From JANQRV01 sp964533785 (GTDB lineage: Bacteria; Bacteroidota; Bacteroidia; Chitinophagales; Saprospiraceae): a stretch of 34,748 nucleotides of DNA. This document shows positions 22,248-31,700 of the stretch, in pieces. The stretch spans positions 1 to 34,748 of the forward strand of contig CAZHNG010000020.1 of the NCBI GenBank assembly GCA_964533785.1. Reading direction: 5' to 3'. The notes under the pieces are model-generated. The model ran no database searches and was not told the origin of the DNA. It saw nothing but the letters and a program-made list of their open reading frames with translations. Position numbers and translations under genes: made by a program. Within the stretch, counting starts at the first letter, position 1. Each line of letters begins with the position of its first letter.

Positions 22248-22267
22248 CAGAAAAGTAATATAGGTTT

Positions 22268-22690
22268 ATGAACTTTGAAAAACTAGTCGCGGTGAGTGGT
22301 TTACCTGGAATTTTTAAAATGGTAGCCAACCGAAATAATGGGCTGATCATTGAGGATATTGATAGCGGGAAAAAGAGATTCGCATCAGCCCGCAAACATC
22401 AATTTACCCCTTTAGAATCAGTTGCGATCTACACTGATGATGGGGATTCCATTGAGTTGTCAAAGGTCTTTCAGAATATGCTGGACCAAATAGAAGATAA
22501 TCCGCCGGTAGATGCAAAGTCTAGTCAGGAACAATTACACAGTTATTTTTCGGATGTTCTACCGCAATACGATAAAAATCGTGTTATGGTAGGAGATATA
22601 AAGAAGGTAATTAAATGGTTTACTTTTTTAAACGACAGGAATTACCTTGCGGAAGAAACCATCCCCCCCGCCGCTGACGAAGAAGAATAG
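22268..22690 (+). CDS. DUF5606 domain protein
   Basis: A 140-aa cytosolic protein. NFEKLVAVSGLPGIFKMVANRNNGLIIEDIDSGKKRFASARKHQFTPLESVAIYTDDGDSIELSKVF is the compact beta-rich domain typical of this small Bacteroidota family. A helical region (about 85-128) and an acidic tail PPAADEEE follow. The function is unknown. The gene is preceded by its own -7 box and followed by a 159-bp spacer, so it is likely monocistronic. Confidence 0.88.
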   Translation: MNFEKLVAVSGLPGIFKMVANRNNGLIIEDIDSGKKRFASARKHQFTPLESVAIYTDDGDSIELSKVFQNMLDQIEDNPPVDAKSSQEQLHSYFSDVLPQYDKNRVMVGDIKKVIKWFTFLNDRNYLAEETIPPAADEEE

Positions 22691-22849
22691 GTCATTACTA
22701 TGAATGGCTGATAAGCAATAAAAAAATAAGATGCCTTTGACGGAGTACATTTTGCTGGAGGCAAATGTTTATAAACTACTAATAGCAACTATACACAGTT
22801 AGGTACAACGAACCAACTCCTAAAGGCGACCTACAGAACATAAAATATT

Positions 22850-24574
22850 ATGACTACAATAACTGCACCTCCGCCAAGGCAGAAAAAGTATCTCCCCCAA
22901 GATTTTTGTATTTCTACCTGGTCGGAACTTAAACCTTATTTTCAGGAGTTACTTGATCGTCCCATCGACTCCTTGCGAGCTTTAGAGCAATGGATTGAAG
23001 ATAGAAGTGAATTGGATGCCGTGGTCAGTGAATCCTTTTCTTGGAGATACATTAATATTACTGTGAACAGCGCCGATCAGGAGGCAACCAAATTATACCA
23101 ATACGCAGTAGAAGAACTACACCCTAAGGTAACCGCCTTTGATAACGTCCTAAATAAAAAACTGGTCTCTTCAAAATTCTTTAAACAACTCGACAGGGAT
23201 GCCTATTTTATCCACCTTCGTAGTATCCAAAATGCCGTGGATTTATTTAAAGAGGAAAATATTGCTTTGGCTAAAGACATTAAGTTAAAAGCAAAAGAAT
23301 ACGGTAAAATATTTTCCGAAATGACCGTCGGCGTTTGTGGTAAGCAAATGACCTTACACGAAGCGACAACCTTACTTGAGGAAACCAATAGAGACGAAAG
23401 GGAATCTGTCTATCATAAAATCAATCAGCGCATCATTGAGCATACCGAAGATTTTGAAAAATTGTTTGATAGCTTGATGATCAAAAGACAAAAAATGGCT
23501 GTCAATGCTGGTTTTGATAACTTCAAAAGTTACAAATTTCAAGCGCTGGGCAGATTCGATTATACCTATGAAGATTGTGAAGACTTTCATGAATCGATCA
23601 AGAGTGAAATTCTGCCATTAGTAGAACAATTGAACGAATACCGCAAACGATCCCTTGGCGTCGAATCATTACGTCCGTGGGATCTTTTTGTCGATCCGAC
23701 TGGCTTACAACCACTGAGGCCATTCAATTCAATCAGAGAACTTATCGACAAATCTATTGAGTGTTTATCTCAGGTACATCCCTTATTTGGAGAAATTCTT
23801 CAGGTAATGGATAATATGGGGCATCTGGATCTTGATGCTCGTAAGGGCAAACGGCACGGCGGATACAATATGCCCTTACATTTGTCCGGCGTTCCATTTA
23901 TTTTCATGAACGCCACCCATTCCCTGAGCGATCTGCGCACTTTAATGCACGAAAGTGGTCACGCTGTTCATTCTTTTCTAATCCGCGAACATAAATTAAA
24001 ATCAGATAAGGTCGTACCTTCCGAAGTAGCAGAACTGGCTGCTATGACCATGGAACTGCTAAGCATGGAACACTGGGACATTTTTTTCCAGGACGAAAAT
24101 GATCTTATACGTGCGCATGTTTATCAATTGGAATACATCCTCAGGGTTTTACCTTGGATCGCAACGATTGATAAATTTCAGCACTGGCTTTATACCCATC
24201 CGGGGCATTCAACATTGGAAAGAAAAGAAAATTGGAAAAGGATATTTAAGGAGTTCTATACCAAATCAATTGACCACAGTGGTCTCGAAGAATATCTGGA
24301 TCATTTGTGGCACAAACAATTGCACATCTTTGAAGTACCTTTCTATTACGTAGAATATGGCATGGCGCAATTAGGGGCGATTGCGCTCTGGAAACAGTAC
24401 CGTGAAAATCCAAAACAAACAGTCAAAAATTATTTAGCATCGTTAAAACTTGGATATACCAAACCGATTAGTGAAATTTACCAAACAGCAGGTATTTCCT
24501 TCGATTTTTCAAAAGAAAACGTTCGTCAGTTAGGTGCATTCGTGAAAAATGAATTGGATAGCCTGCTTCATTAA
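22850..24574 (+). CDS. M3 family oligoendopeptidase (PepF-like)
   Basis: A cytosolic zinc metallopeptidase that degrades oligopeptides. The gluzincin motif HESGH lies near residue 367 (LMHESGHAVHSFL), and the third ligand Glu is in EVAELAAMTMELLSM about 25 residues later. The C-terminal YGMAQLGAIALWKQYRENP contains the conserved Tyr region that contacts substrate. At 574 aa it matches PepF-type enzymes and not the 680-aa thimet/Dcp group. There is no signal peptide. The next gene starts 24 nt downstream on the same strand, probably in one transcript. Confidence 0.95.
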   Translation: MTTITAPPPRQKKYLPQDFCISTWSELKPYFQELLDRPIDSLRALEQWIEDRSELDAVVSESFSWRYINITVNSADQEATKLYQYAVEELHPKVTAFDNVLNKKLVSSKFFKQLDRDAYFIHLRSIQNAVDLFKEENIALAKDIKLKAKEYGKIFSEMTVGVCGKQMTLHEATTLLEETNRDERESVYHKINQRIIEHTEDFEKLFDSLMIKRQKMAVNAGFDNFKSYKFQALGRFDYTYEDCEDFHESIKSEILPLVEQLNEYRKRSLGVESLRPWDLFVDPTGLQPLRPFNSIRELIDKSIECLSQVHPLFGEILQVMDNMGHLDLDARKGKRHGGYNMPLHLSGVPFIFMNATHSLSDLRTLMHESGHAVHSFLIREHKLKSDKVVPSEVAELAAMTMELLSMEHWDIFFQDENDLIRAHVYQLEYILRVLPWIATIDKFQHWLYTHPGHSTLERKENWKRIFKEFYTKSIDHSGLEEYLDHLWHKQLHIFEVPFYYVEYGMAQLGAIALWKQYRENPKQTVKNYLASLKLGYTKPISEIYQTAGISFDFSKENVRQLGAFVKNELDSLLH

Positions 24575-24598
24575 TGGTTAATTTCTGAAGAAGCAGTT

Positions 24599-25354
24599 AT
24601 GGGCTATTTTCTATTCATCGATGGTAAAAAGTACGACCGTAGTATCTTGGACGCAGCAAATGCAGTATTGGAAGGTAAAACGGTAAATAAATTTAATATC
24701 AAAGATGCAGAACGCATCTATGGTGTCTTCCTGGTAGAAGGTGAGGTATCCGCCGTCACTCGCCGTACCTTGAATTATTTGTTGGAAAATCATCCTTGGA
24801 CTCCCAGGGCTAAGTCCTGGTTACAGGAGGAGTTAGCAGCGGTACCCGTTTCCGATATAGAAAAAGCTGAGATCATTATACAGGAAGAGTTTGGATTGCA
24901 CCATCTCAACTTCGACATCGACAAGGTGTTTTTAGCTCATCAATCCGAATTGACTTCCAATAAAGTTTTTTTCGAAGATGCACTTCGCCAGGCAATTAAT
25001 AATTTCCTGAAATACAGCTCTCACGAAACTGCGGTAGTAAAAGTATTGGCTAAACATTATGATCTACCAAGCATTCAAAACGAATTTCAAGTATTGCTGG
25101 ATGGGATCATAAAAGAACATCTAAAGCATGCCACTCTGACCTTAATTCCGCAATTTGCCGACTCAACTTCTACTACTAAACCGTATCAATTTCCTGTTGA
25201 AGGCGAATTAGTCAGACGGAATTGGGTGTTTGGTTTATCTTTTCATGACCTCCCGGACTATTATTTCTGGGCAATAATCGACCGGGAGGGTGAGAAACCT
25301 ACTTATAATTACGGTAGTATCATTGAACTACCTGTTTTCCATAACGCTATATGA
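24599..25354 (+). CDS. Unknown protein, 251 aa, linked to the M3 peptidase
   Basis: I do not recognise a family. The protein has no signal peptide or membrane segment. The first 80 residues look alpha/beta (YFLFIDGKKYDRSILDAANAVLEG, then a helix NVENHPW-like region), the middle is helical, and the C-terminal part is Trp/Tyr/Phe-rich and beta-like (RRNWVFGLSFHDLPDYYFWAIIDREGE). It starts 24 nt after the M3 peptidase and so is probably co-transcribed. Its last 8 bases overlap the end of cysN on the opposite strand. The frame is open over its full length with neighbour-like composition, so I take it as real. Confidence 0.7.
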   Translation: MGYFLFIDGKKYDRSILDAANAVLEGKTVNKFNIKDAERIYGVFLVEGEVSAVTRRTLNYLLENHPWTPRAKSWLQEELAAVPVSDIEKAEIIIQEEFGLHHLNFDIDKVFLAHQSELTSNKVFFEDALRQAINNFLKYSSHETAVVKVLAKHYDLPSIQNEFQVLLDGIIKEHLKHATLTLIPQFADSTSTTKPYQFPVEGELVRRNWVFGLSFHDLPDYYFWAIIDREGEKPTYNYGSIIELPVFHNAI

Positions 25355-26621
25355 TCATTCCTGCCCCTACCGTTTCGTTCGTTGCTTCGTCTACAAAAAT
25401 GAGACTGCCAGTGATCCTGTTCTTGCGATAGCTATCGTAGAGGATTGGCTTAGTCGTTCTGATATGAATACGGGCAATATCGTTCATACCAATGTGTTTA
25501 TCCTCCAAGTCCCTGTGTAAGGTGTTGATATCTAATTTATAGCGGATTTCTCTTACAATAGCGCGCACTTCATTTGTAGTGTGCAAAACAACGTATTTGC
25601 CTTGTAATTGTAATGGCTTTTCGTTGAACCAACAGATCATTAGTTCTAATTCCTGTTCAACTTCCGGATGGTTGTTTTCCCGCACGATCATGTCTCCCCG
25701 GCTCAGGTCATAATCATCTTCCAATAAAACCGTAACCGACATTGGAGGAAATGCCTCTTGTAGTTCGCCATCGTAGGTATCAATTTTAGTGATCTTGGTA
25801 GTGAATCCCGAAGGCAGCAACATCACAGTATCGCCCTTTTTTAAAGTACCTCCGGCAATCTTACCTGCATATCCACGGTAGTCATGATAGTCATCATTGT
25901 AAGGACGAATGACGTATTGTATCGGAAACCTGCAATCGATCAAATTGTGGTCAGAGCCGATATGTACGTTTTCAAGGTAATAAAGCAAGGTTGTACCTTC
26001 GTACCAGGGCATGTTTTCCGATTTAGTTACTACATTATCTCCAAGTAACGCAGAAATCGGGATGAAATGCACATCGTGTACATCCAGTTTGTAAGAAAAT
26101 TCAGAAAATTCTTCCTTTATCTCCTCGAAAACTTCTTCATTGTAATCGACCAGGTCCATTTTATTGATGCATACAATTAAATGAGGAATTTGTAACAACG
26201 AAGCTATAAACGCATGTCTTCTAGTTTGTTCTTGAATACCATTACGGGCATCGATCAGTATCAAAGCAACATTGGCGGTCGAGGCACCGGTAACCATATT
26301 TCTGGTATATTGAATATGGCCAGGCGTATCGGCAATAATGAACTTGCGGTGAGGGGTAGAGAAGTAGCGATAGGCTACGTCAATTGTAATGCCTTGTTCT
26401 CTTTCGGATTTGAGCCCATCCGTTAAAAGTGCCAAATTAACCCCTTCCTCTCCCCGGCGTTCACTGGTGGCTTTTACGGCATCTAGTTGATCTTCGAAAA
26501 TTGATTTACTGTCAAATAGCAACCGACCAATTAAGGTACTTTTACCGTCATCAACACTACCTGCCGTTGTAAACCTTAGTAATTGACTGCCTGATGAAAA
26601 TGAAGTAGTAATATCATTCAT
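25347..26621 (-). CDS. cysN: Sulfate adenylyltransferase subunit 1 (GTPase)
   Basis: CysN is the GTP-hydrolysing subunit that drives formation of adenosine 5'-phosphosulfate (APS) by CysD. The EF-Tu-like GTPase domain shows G1 GSVDDGKSTLIGRLLFD, the switch II motif DTPGHIQYTRNM and NKMDLVDY, followed by two beta-barrel domains (about 225-424). At 424 aa it is a stand-alone CysN and not a CysNC fusion; the kinase is a separate gene here. It is third in the cluster cysC-cysD-cysN, 33 nt after cysD. Its stop codon region overlaps the end of the convergent 251-aa gene by 8 nt. Confidence 0.96.
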   Translation of the reverse strand: MNDITTSFSSGSQLLRFTTAGSVDDGKSTLIGRLLFDSKSIFEDQLDAVKATSERRGEEGVNLALLTDGLKSEREQGITIDVAYRYFSTPHRKFIIADTPGHIQYTRNMVTGASTANVALILIDARNGIQEQTRRHAFIASLLQIPHLIVCINKMDLVDYNEEVFEEIKEEFSEFSYKLDVHDVHFIPISALLGDNVVTKSENMPWYEGTTLLYYLENVHIGSDHNLIDCRFPIQYVIRPYNDDYHDYRGYAGKIAGGTLKKGDTVMLLPSGFTTKITKIDTYDGELQEAFPPMSVTVLLEDDYDLSRGDMIVRENNHPEVEQELELMICWFNEKPLQLQGKYVVLHTTNEVRAIVREIRYKLDINTLHRDLEDKHIGMNDIARIHIRTTKPILYDSYRKNRITGSLIFVDEATNETVGAGMII

Positions 26622-26654
26622 TTTGTCTAGATTTATTCGTAAGAATTAAAAAAA

Positions 26655-27566
26655 TTAGAAATAGCCCAGTTTTTTTCTATCTTCCATGGAAGTTTCTGAG
26701 CGTTTATCGTCTGCTCTGCCGCCTCGTTCGGTCTTACGGGCTATTGCGACTTCTTCGATAACTTCTTCGATATTTGTAGCTGAAGATTCCCATACCCCCG
26801 TACAGGTCATATCACCAATTGTTCGACAACGAACCATTTTTTCCTCTAGCTTTTCTTCTGGCCGTCTCAAAATATATTCACAATCAGCTAACAAAACACC
26901 GTCTCTTTCGAAAACCATTCTATTGTGTGCAAAATATAGATTAGGCAATTCAACCTCTTCGGCTGCAAGGTATTGCCAAACATCTAATTCAGTCCAGTTA
27001 CTTATTGGAAAAACCCGGAAGTGCTCTCCTATCTGTTTTTTCCCGTTGAATAGATTCCATAGTTCGGGACGCTGATTTTTAGGATCCCATTGGCCAAATT
27101 CATCTCGGTGAGAAAAGAAGCGTTCTTTTGCCCTGGCCTTTTCTTCATCCCTTCTGGCTCCCCCTAGAGCAGCATCAAATTGTCCCTTCTCTAGTTCTTC
27201 CAATAATACTGCTGTTTGTAAGCCATTTCTACTGGCATTAAACCCTTTTTCCTCTACTACCTTTCCATCATCAATTGCTTTTTGTACGGAACCTACGATT
27301 AATTTCGCTCCAAGTTCATCCATCAACTTGTCCCGGAAAGCAATTGTTTCTGGGAAGTTATGGCCTGTGTCAATATGCAGCAAAGGGAAAGGGATTTTTG
27401 CCGGATAAAAGGCTTTTTTTGCCAGATAAGTCATTAATATAGAATCTTTTCCTCCGGAAAACATTAAAACAGGCTTCTGAAATTGAGCCGCCACCTCTCT
27501 CAATATAAAGATAGATTCTGACTCCAATTCTTTTAAGTGATTTAAATGATATTTGATCATCTCCAA
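26655..27566 (-). CDS. cysD: Sulfate adenylyltransferase subunit 2
   Basis: The catalytic subunit of ATP sulfurylase, joining sulfate to AMP. The PP-loop ATP-binding motif is FSGGKDSILMTYLA (about 35-48), followed by LLHIDTGHNFPETIAFRD and GGARRDEEKARAKER with the conserved Arg/Lys-rich segment. WDPKNQRPELWNLFN and FPISNWTELDVWQYL are characteristic of CysD. Length 303 aa is normal. The gap to cysC is 63 nt and to cysN 33 nt, consistent with one operon. The C-terminus ends AIARKTERGGRADDKRSETSMEDRKKLGYF as in orthologues. Confidence 0.97.
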   Translation of the reverse strand: MEMIKYHLNHLKELESESIFILREVAAQFQKPVLMFSGGKDSILMTYLAKKAFYPAKIPFPLLHIDTGHNFPETIAFRDKLMDELGAKLIVGSVQKAIDDGKVVEEKGFNASRNGLQTAVLLEELEKGQFDAALGGARRDEEKARAKERFFSHRDEFGQWDPKNQRPELWNLFNGKKQIGEHFRVFPISNWTELDVWQYLAAEEVELPNLYFAHNRMVFERDGVLLADCEYILRRPEEKLEEKMVRCRTIGDMTCTGVWESSATNIEEVIEEVAIARKTERGGRADDKRSETSMEDRKKLGYF

Positions 27567-27629
27567 CGTTTTTCTAAATGTACTTAATGAAAGTAGTTAT
27601 CCAGTTGTGAAGCAAAAGCTTTAGACTGG

Positions 27630-28229
27630 CTAAAATTTTATGAGGGGATAGATGTAATTGTAAATGCTTTCGACGGAATCTTGCACAGTAAGTTTATCTG
27701 TTTCAATCTCCAAAGCAGGGTTTTGAGGCGGCTCATAAGGTGCATCAATGCCTGTGAAACCCTTAATCTCTCCTTTTCTTGCTTTTTTATACAATCCCTT
27801 GACATCTCTTTTTTCACATAGCTCAAGTGGAGCATTGATGTATATTTCTATAAAGTAATGCTCACCTACTATCTTCTTGGCCATGGCTCTCATAGCAATA
27901 GTAGGACTGATAAAGGAGTTTACGGTTATAATGCCGGAATTCAGATAAAGCTTTGCCACCTCCGAGATTCTCCTGATATTTTCAAGTCGGTCTTCTGGAC
28001 TAAAACTAAGATTATTATTTATACCAGAGCGTATATTATCACCATCCAATACTTGGGCAAAAAAACCTTCGTTGTATAAATGTCTTTCCAGATGCTGAGC
28101 AATGGTGCTTTTGCCAGATCCCGATAGTCCAGTCAACCATAAAACTTTACTTTTTTGCTGCAAAAACCGTTCGCGATCGGATTTTTGTAATAAACGGTCG
28201 AAAATCGGATGTATATTATTCGGTTGCAA
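27630..28229 (-). CDS. cysC: Adenylylsulfate kinase
   Basis: The enzyme phosphorylates APS to 3'-phosphoadenosine 5'-phosphosulfate (PAPS). The P-loop GLSGSGKSTIAQHL (about 33-46) is followed by LDGDNIRSGINNNLSFSPEDRLENIRR and the FISP motif (VNSFISPTIAMR), then KGLYKKARKGEIKGFTGIDAPYEPP. Length 199 aa is normal. It is the first gene of cysC-cysD-cysN. The presence of this kinase means the pathway goes through to PAPS, used by sulfotransferases or PAPS reductase; neither is encoded nearby. A -7 box at 28464-28471 would give it a leader of about 230 nt. Confidence 0.96.
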   Translation of the reverse strand: MQPNNIHPIFDRLLQKSDRERFLQQKSKVLWLTGLSGSGKSTIAQHLERHLYNEGFFAQVLDGDNIRSGINNNLSFSPEDRLENIRRISEVAKLYLNSGIITVNSFISPTIAMRAMAKKIVGEHYFIEIYINAPLELCEKRDVKGLYKKARKGEIKGFTGIDAPYEPPQNPALEIETDKLTVQDSVESIYNYIYPLIKF

Positions 28230-28724
28230 AATCCATTAATTTAGTTTAGGTGTACTCGCAATTAAGACACCAAATTTATAACTGTGTGTGAATGGCATTG
28301 AGGGATTAAGGGTGTACCAATTATGAAATAATATTTTCTGTTTTTCTGTCAAATCGCAATTTGGAGATACAGCTCTTCGCAAATTCGATGGCAAAATCAC
28401 CAACCGACCGAAAAGATCGCTGTTAATGTTTTTTGGCCTCGATAATTCCCGGCTATCAAAACACAAAGATAAGGGGTAGTTAGAAGTTAAAGGTATTTTT
28501 GTGATTGCTAGGATCAACCTATGGTTTAATTTGCATGATACTATTATTCTCCAATTGCGGTAAAATGTTACACAAATATTAGAAAAAGTTAAAAGAATGA
28601 ACCTATCCTACCCGCAATTTTGTTCATAGCAGGATATTTTGTAGAATGTCAGCTACCTGAAACTAAATTGAATATCCTCCAAAACATTTTTTAGCAACTG
28701 CTTTTAACATCAATATAAAATACG
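28230..28724. other. 495-bp divergent spacer between cysC and metH
   Basis: The spacer carries a minus-strand -7 box (28464-28471) and an uncertain 93-codon minus-strand frame (28236-28517) of no known family. On the metH side no riboswitch pattern was recognised: I see neither a cobalamin B12-box sequence nor a SAM-I type core. It may hold regulation for both sulfur operons, but nothing definite is visible. Confidence 0.6.
28464..28471 (-). promoter_or_regulatory. -7 box TATCTTTG for the cysCDN cluster
   Basis: Read on the minus strand the box fits TAnnTTTG and would start transcription near 28457, leaving a leader of about 228 nt before cysC. No TTG occurs at the -33 distance. Confidence 0.4.
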
Positions 28725-31700
28725 ATGAATAAAATCAAAGATATACTGAAGGAACGCATCTTGGTCATCGATGGTGCTATGGGCACGATGATCCAGAATT
28801 ATCAACTAACGGAAGAAGATTATAAGGGGGAAAAGTTTAAAAACTTCGAACGCGAGATTAAAGGTAATAACGATGTATTGTCTCTGACGCAGCCCCATAT
28901 CATTGAGGCTATCCATTCCGCTTACCTGCAAGCAGGAGCAGATATCATCGAGACCAATACATTTAGCGGAACCAGAATTGCTCAGGCAGATTACGCCATG
29001 GAACAATGGGTTTACGACATGAACTATGAATCTGCACGTATTGCCAAAAAAGCCGCTCAAAAGTTCAATAAATTGACGCCTAAAAAGCCCCGTTTTGTAG
29101 CAGGAGCAATCGGACCAACCAACCGCACAGCCTCCATTTCTCCGGATGTGAATAACCCTGGTTTTCGTGCTGTTACCTTTGATGATCTAAAAGCAGCTTT
29201 CTATGAGCAAGCTAAAGGCCTGATGGAAGGAGGAGCGGATATATTGTTGTTGGAAACGGTGATTGACACGCTAAACGTTAAAGCAGCTCTTTTTGCTATC
29301 GACGAATTGTTTGCTGATAAAGGTAAAAAACTACCCATCATGGTATCAGGAACCATTACCGATGCTAGTGGTCGAATCTTATCCGGGCAAACCGTAGAAG
29401 CCTTCTGGATATCTGTTAGCCATATGGATCTGTTAAGCGTAGGCTTAAATTGTGCATTGGGTGCCGAAGAAATGCGCCCTCATCTTCAGGCGCTTTCCAA
29501 TATTGCTGACTGCTTTGTTAGTGCTTATCCAAACGCCGGTTTACCGAATGAGTTTGGAGAGTATGATCAGGGGGCAGAAGAGATGAGTGCCTATATCCGG
29601 GATTTTGCCAGTAGCGGATTTGTGAACCTGATCGGCGGTTGTTGCGGAACGACTCCGGAGCACATTAAAGCCATGGTAGAGGCCGTTGAAGGCATACCTC
29701 CCCGCAAAATTGTACCTAAAGAATCATATACGACATTCAGTGGATTAGAGCCATTAATTGTTCGTCCGGAAACCAATTTTGTCAATGTTGGGGAACGAAC
29801 CAATGTAACCGGTTCGAGGAAGTTTGCCCGCCTGATTAAGAATGAAAATTTTGCCGATGCCCTCTCCGTTGCCCAACAACAGGTAGAAGGGGGGGCACAG
29901 ATCATCGATATCAATATGGATGAAGGCCTTCTGGATTCTGAAAAAGTGATGGTAGAATTTCTTAACCTGGTTATGTCAGAACCAGAAATCGCGAAATTAC
30001 CCATCATGATCGACTCGTCGAAATTTGAAGTGATCGAGGCCGGTTTGAAATGCGTACAAGGAAAAAGTATCGTAAATTCTATTTCTTTAAAAGAAGGAGA
30101 AGAGGCCTTCATTCAGCAGGCAAAGCTTGTAAAAAGATACGGAGCAGCAGCGGTAGTAATGGCATTTGATGAAAAAGGCCAGGCTGATACCATTCAGCGC
30201 AAGGTGGAAATTTGCGAAAGAGCTTATCGCATCTTAACCGAAAAAGTGGGCTTTAAACCACATGATATCATTTTTGATCCCAACATATTTGCTGTTGCCA
30301 CCGGCATTGAAGAACACAATGAATATGCCGTCAATTTTATCGAAGCAACCAAACAGATCAAAGCCCGTTGCCCGGGAGCTAAAATAAGCGGAGGAGTAAG
30401 TAATATTTCTTTCTCTTTCCGTGGGAACAATGTTGTCAGGGAGGCTATGCATTCCGCATTTTTATACCACGCTGTAAAAGCAGGCATGGATATGGGGATC
30501 GTGAATGCCGGGATGATTGAAGTATACGAAGAAATACCCAAAGATTTACTGGAAAGGGTAGAAGACGTTTTGTTTAATCGCCGGGAGGATGCCACTGAAC
30601 GGTTGATGGAATACGCCGAAAATGTCAAAGGAGATGGAGGGAAATCCATTAAGAAAGACCTTTCCTGGCGCGAAGGTAATGTGCAAGAACGATTAACCTA
30701 TTCTCTGGTCAAAGGAATAACCGAATATATTGAGCAAGATACGGAAGAAGCCCGGCAAAACTACGCTCAGCCACTGAAAGTTATCGAAGGCCCATTGATG
30801 GATGGCATGAACGTAGTTGGAGATTTGTTCGGCTCTGGAAAAATGTTCCTGCCGCAGGTCGTCAAAAGTGCACGGGTAATGAAAAAGTCGGTGGCCTATT
30901 TAACGCCTTACATTGAAGCGGCAAAGGCAGCTGCTGGTGATGGTTCTGCCAAAGGAAAAATCCTGCTGGCAACCGTTAAGGGTGATGTGCATGACATTGG
31001 GAAAAATATAGTAGGGGTGGTTTTAGCCTGTAATAATTATGAGATCATCGACCTCGGGGTAATGGTACCGGCTAACAAGATATTAGATGCTGCCCGTGAA
31101 CACCAGGTTGATATTATTGGGCTAAGCGGTCTGATCACTCCTTCGCTGGATGAAATGGTTTTTGTGGCCCAAGAAATGGAACGCCAGGGGTTTAATACGC
31201 CCTTGTTAATCGGAGGTGCTACTACCTCAAAAACACATACCGCTGTCAAAATCGAACCAGAGTACTCGGCTCCAGTAATACATGTATTGGATGCATCAAA
31301 AAGCGTTGCGGTGGCCGGGGCCCTGCTGAGCAGGGATGAAGATAACCGCAGCAACTTTATTCTCGATATTAAAGCTGAATATCACAAAGTTCGCGAAGCT
31401 AGAGCCGGAAGAAAGTCAAATAAAAAATATATTTCCCTGGAAGAGGCCCGGAAAAATAAATTACAAATAGATTGGGAAGGTTACCAAACACCTGTTCCTC
31501 AAAAGATGGGAATAGAGGTCTTTAAAAATTATAACCTGGAAGAACTTAGTCGCTATATTGACTGGAGTCCTTTCTTTTCCAGTTGGCAACTGGCCGGGAA
31601 ATATCCCGCCATTTTTGAAGATGAGGTCGTTGGAAAAGAAGCGGCCAAATTATTCGAAGATGCTCAATCAATGTTGCAAAAAATTATTAAAGAAAGGTGG

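Larger units (their letters stand above)
21777..22267. other. 491-bp spacer with an orphan promoter and a long hairpin
   Basis: No family-recognisable ORF lies here. It contains a good promoter match at 21943-21973 and a rod-like hairpin at 22121-22226. If the promoter is real, transcription starts about 290 nt before the next gene, giving either a very long DUF5606 leader or a separate small RNA. A second -7 box immediately upstream of DUF5606 favours the separate RNA. Confidence 0.65.

Noticed and set aside
28236..28517. 93-codon minus-strand frame directly upstream of cysC with operon-like spacing
   Set aside because: No recognisable family. The -7 box TATCTTTG lies inside it, and the amino-acid order has no domain-like pattern. 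It is more likely the cysC leader; a decayed gene cannot be excluded.
28500..28724. Cobalamin riboswitch upstream of metH
   Set aside because: No B12-box-like sequence or characteristic stem set was visible in the 225 nt before the start.
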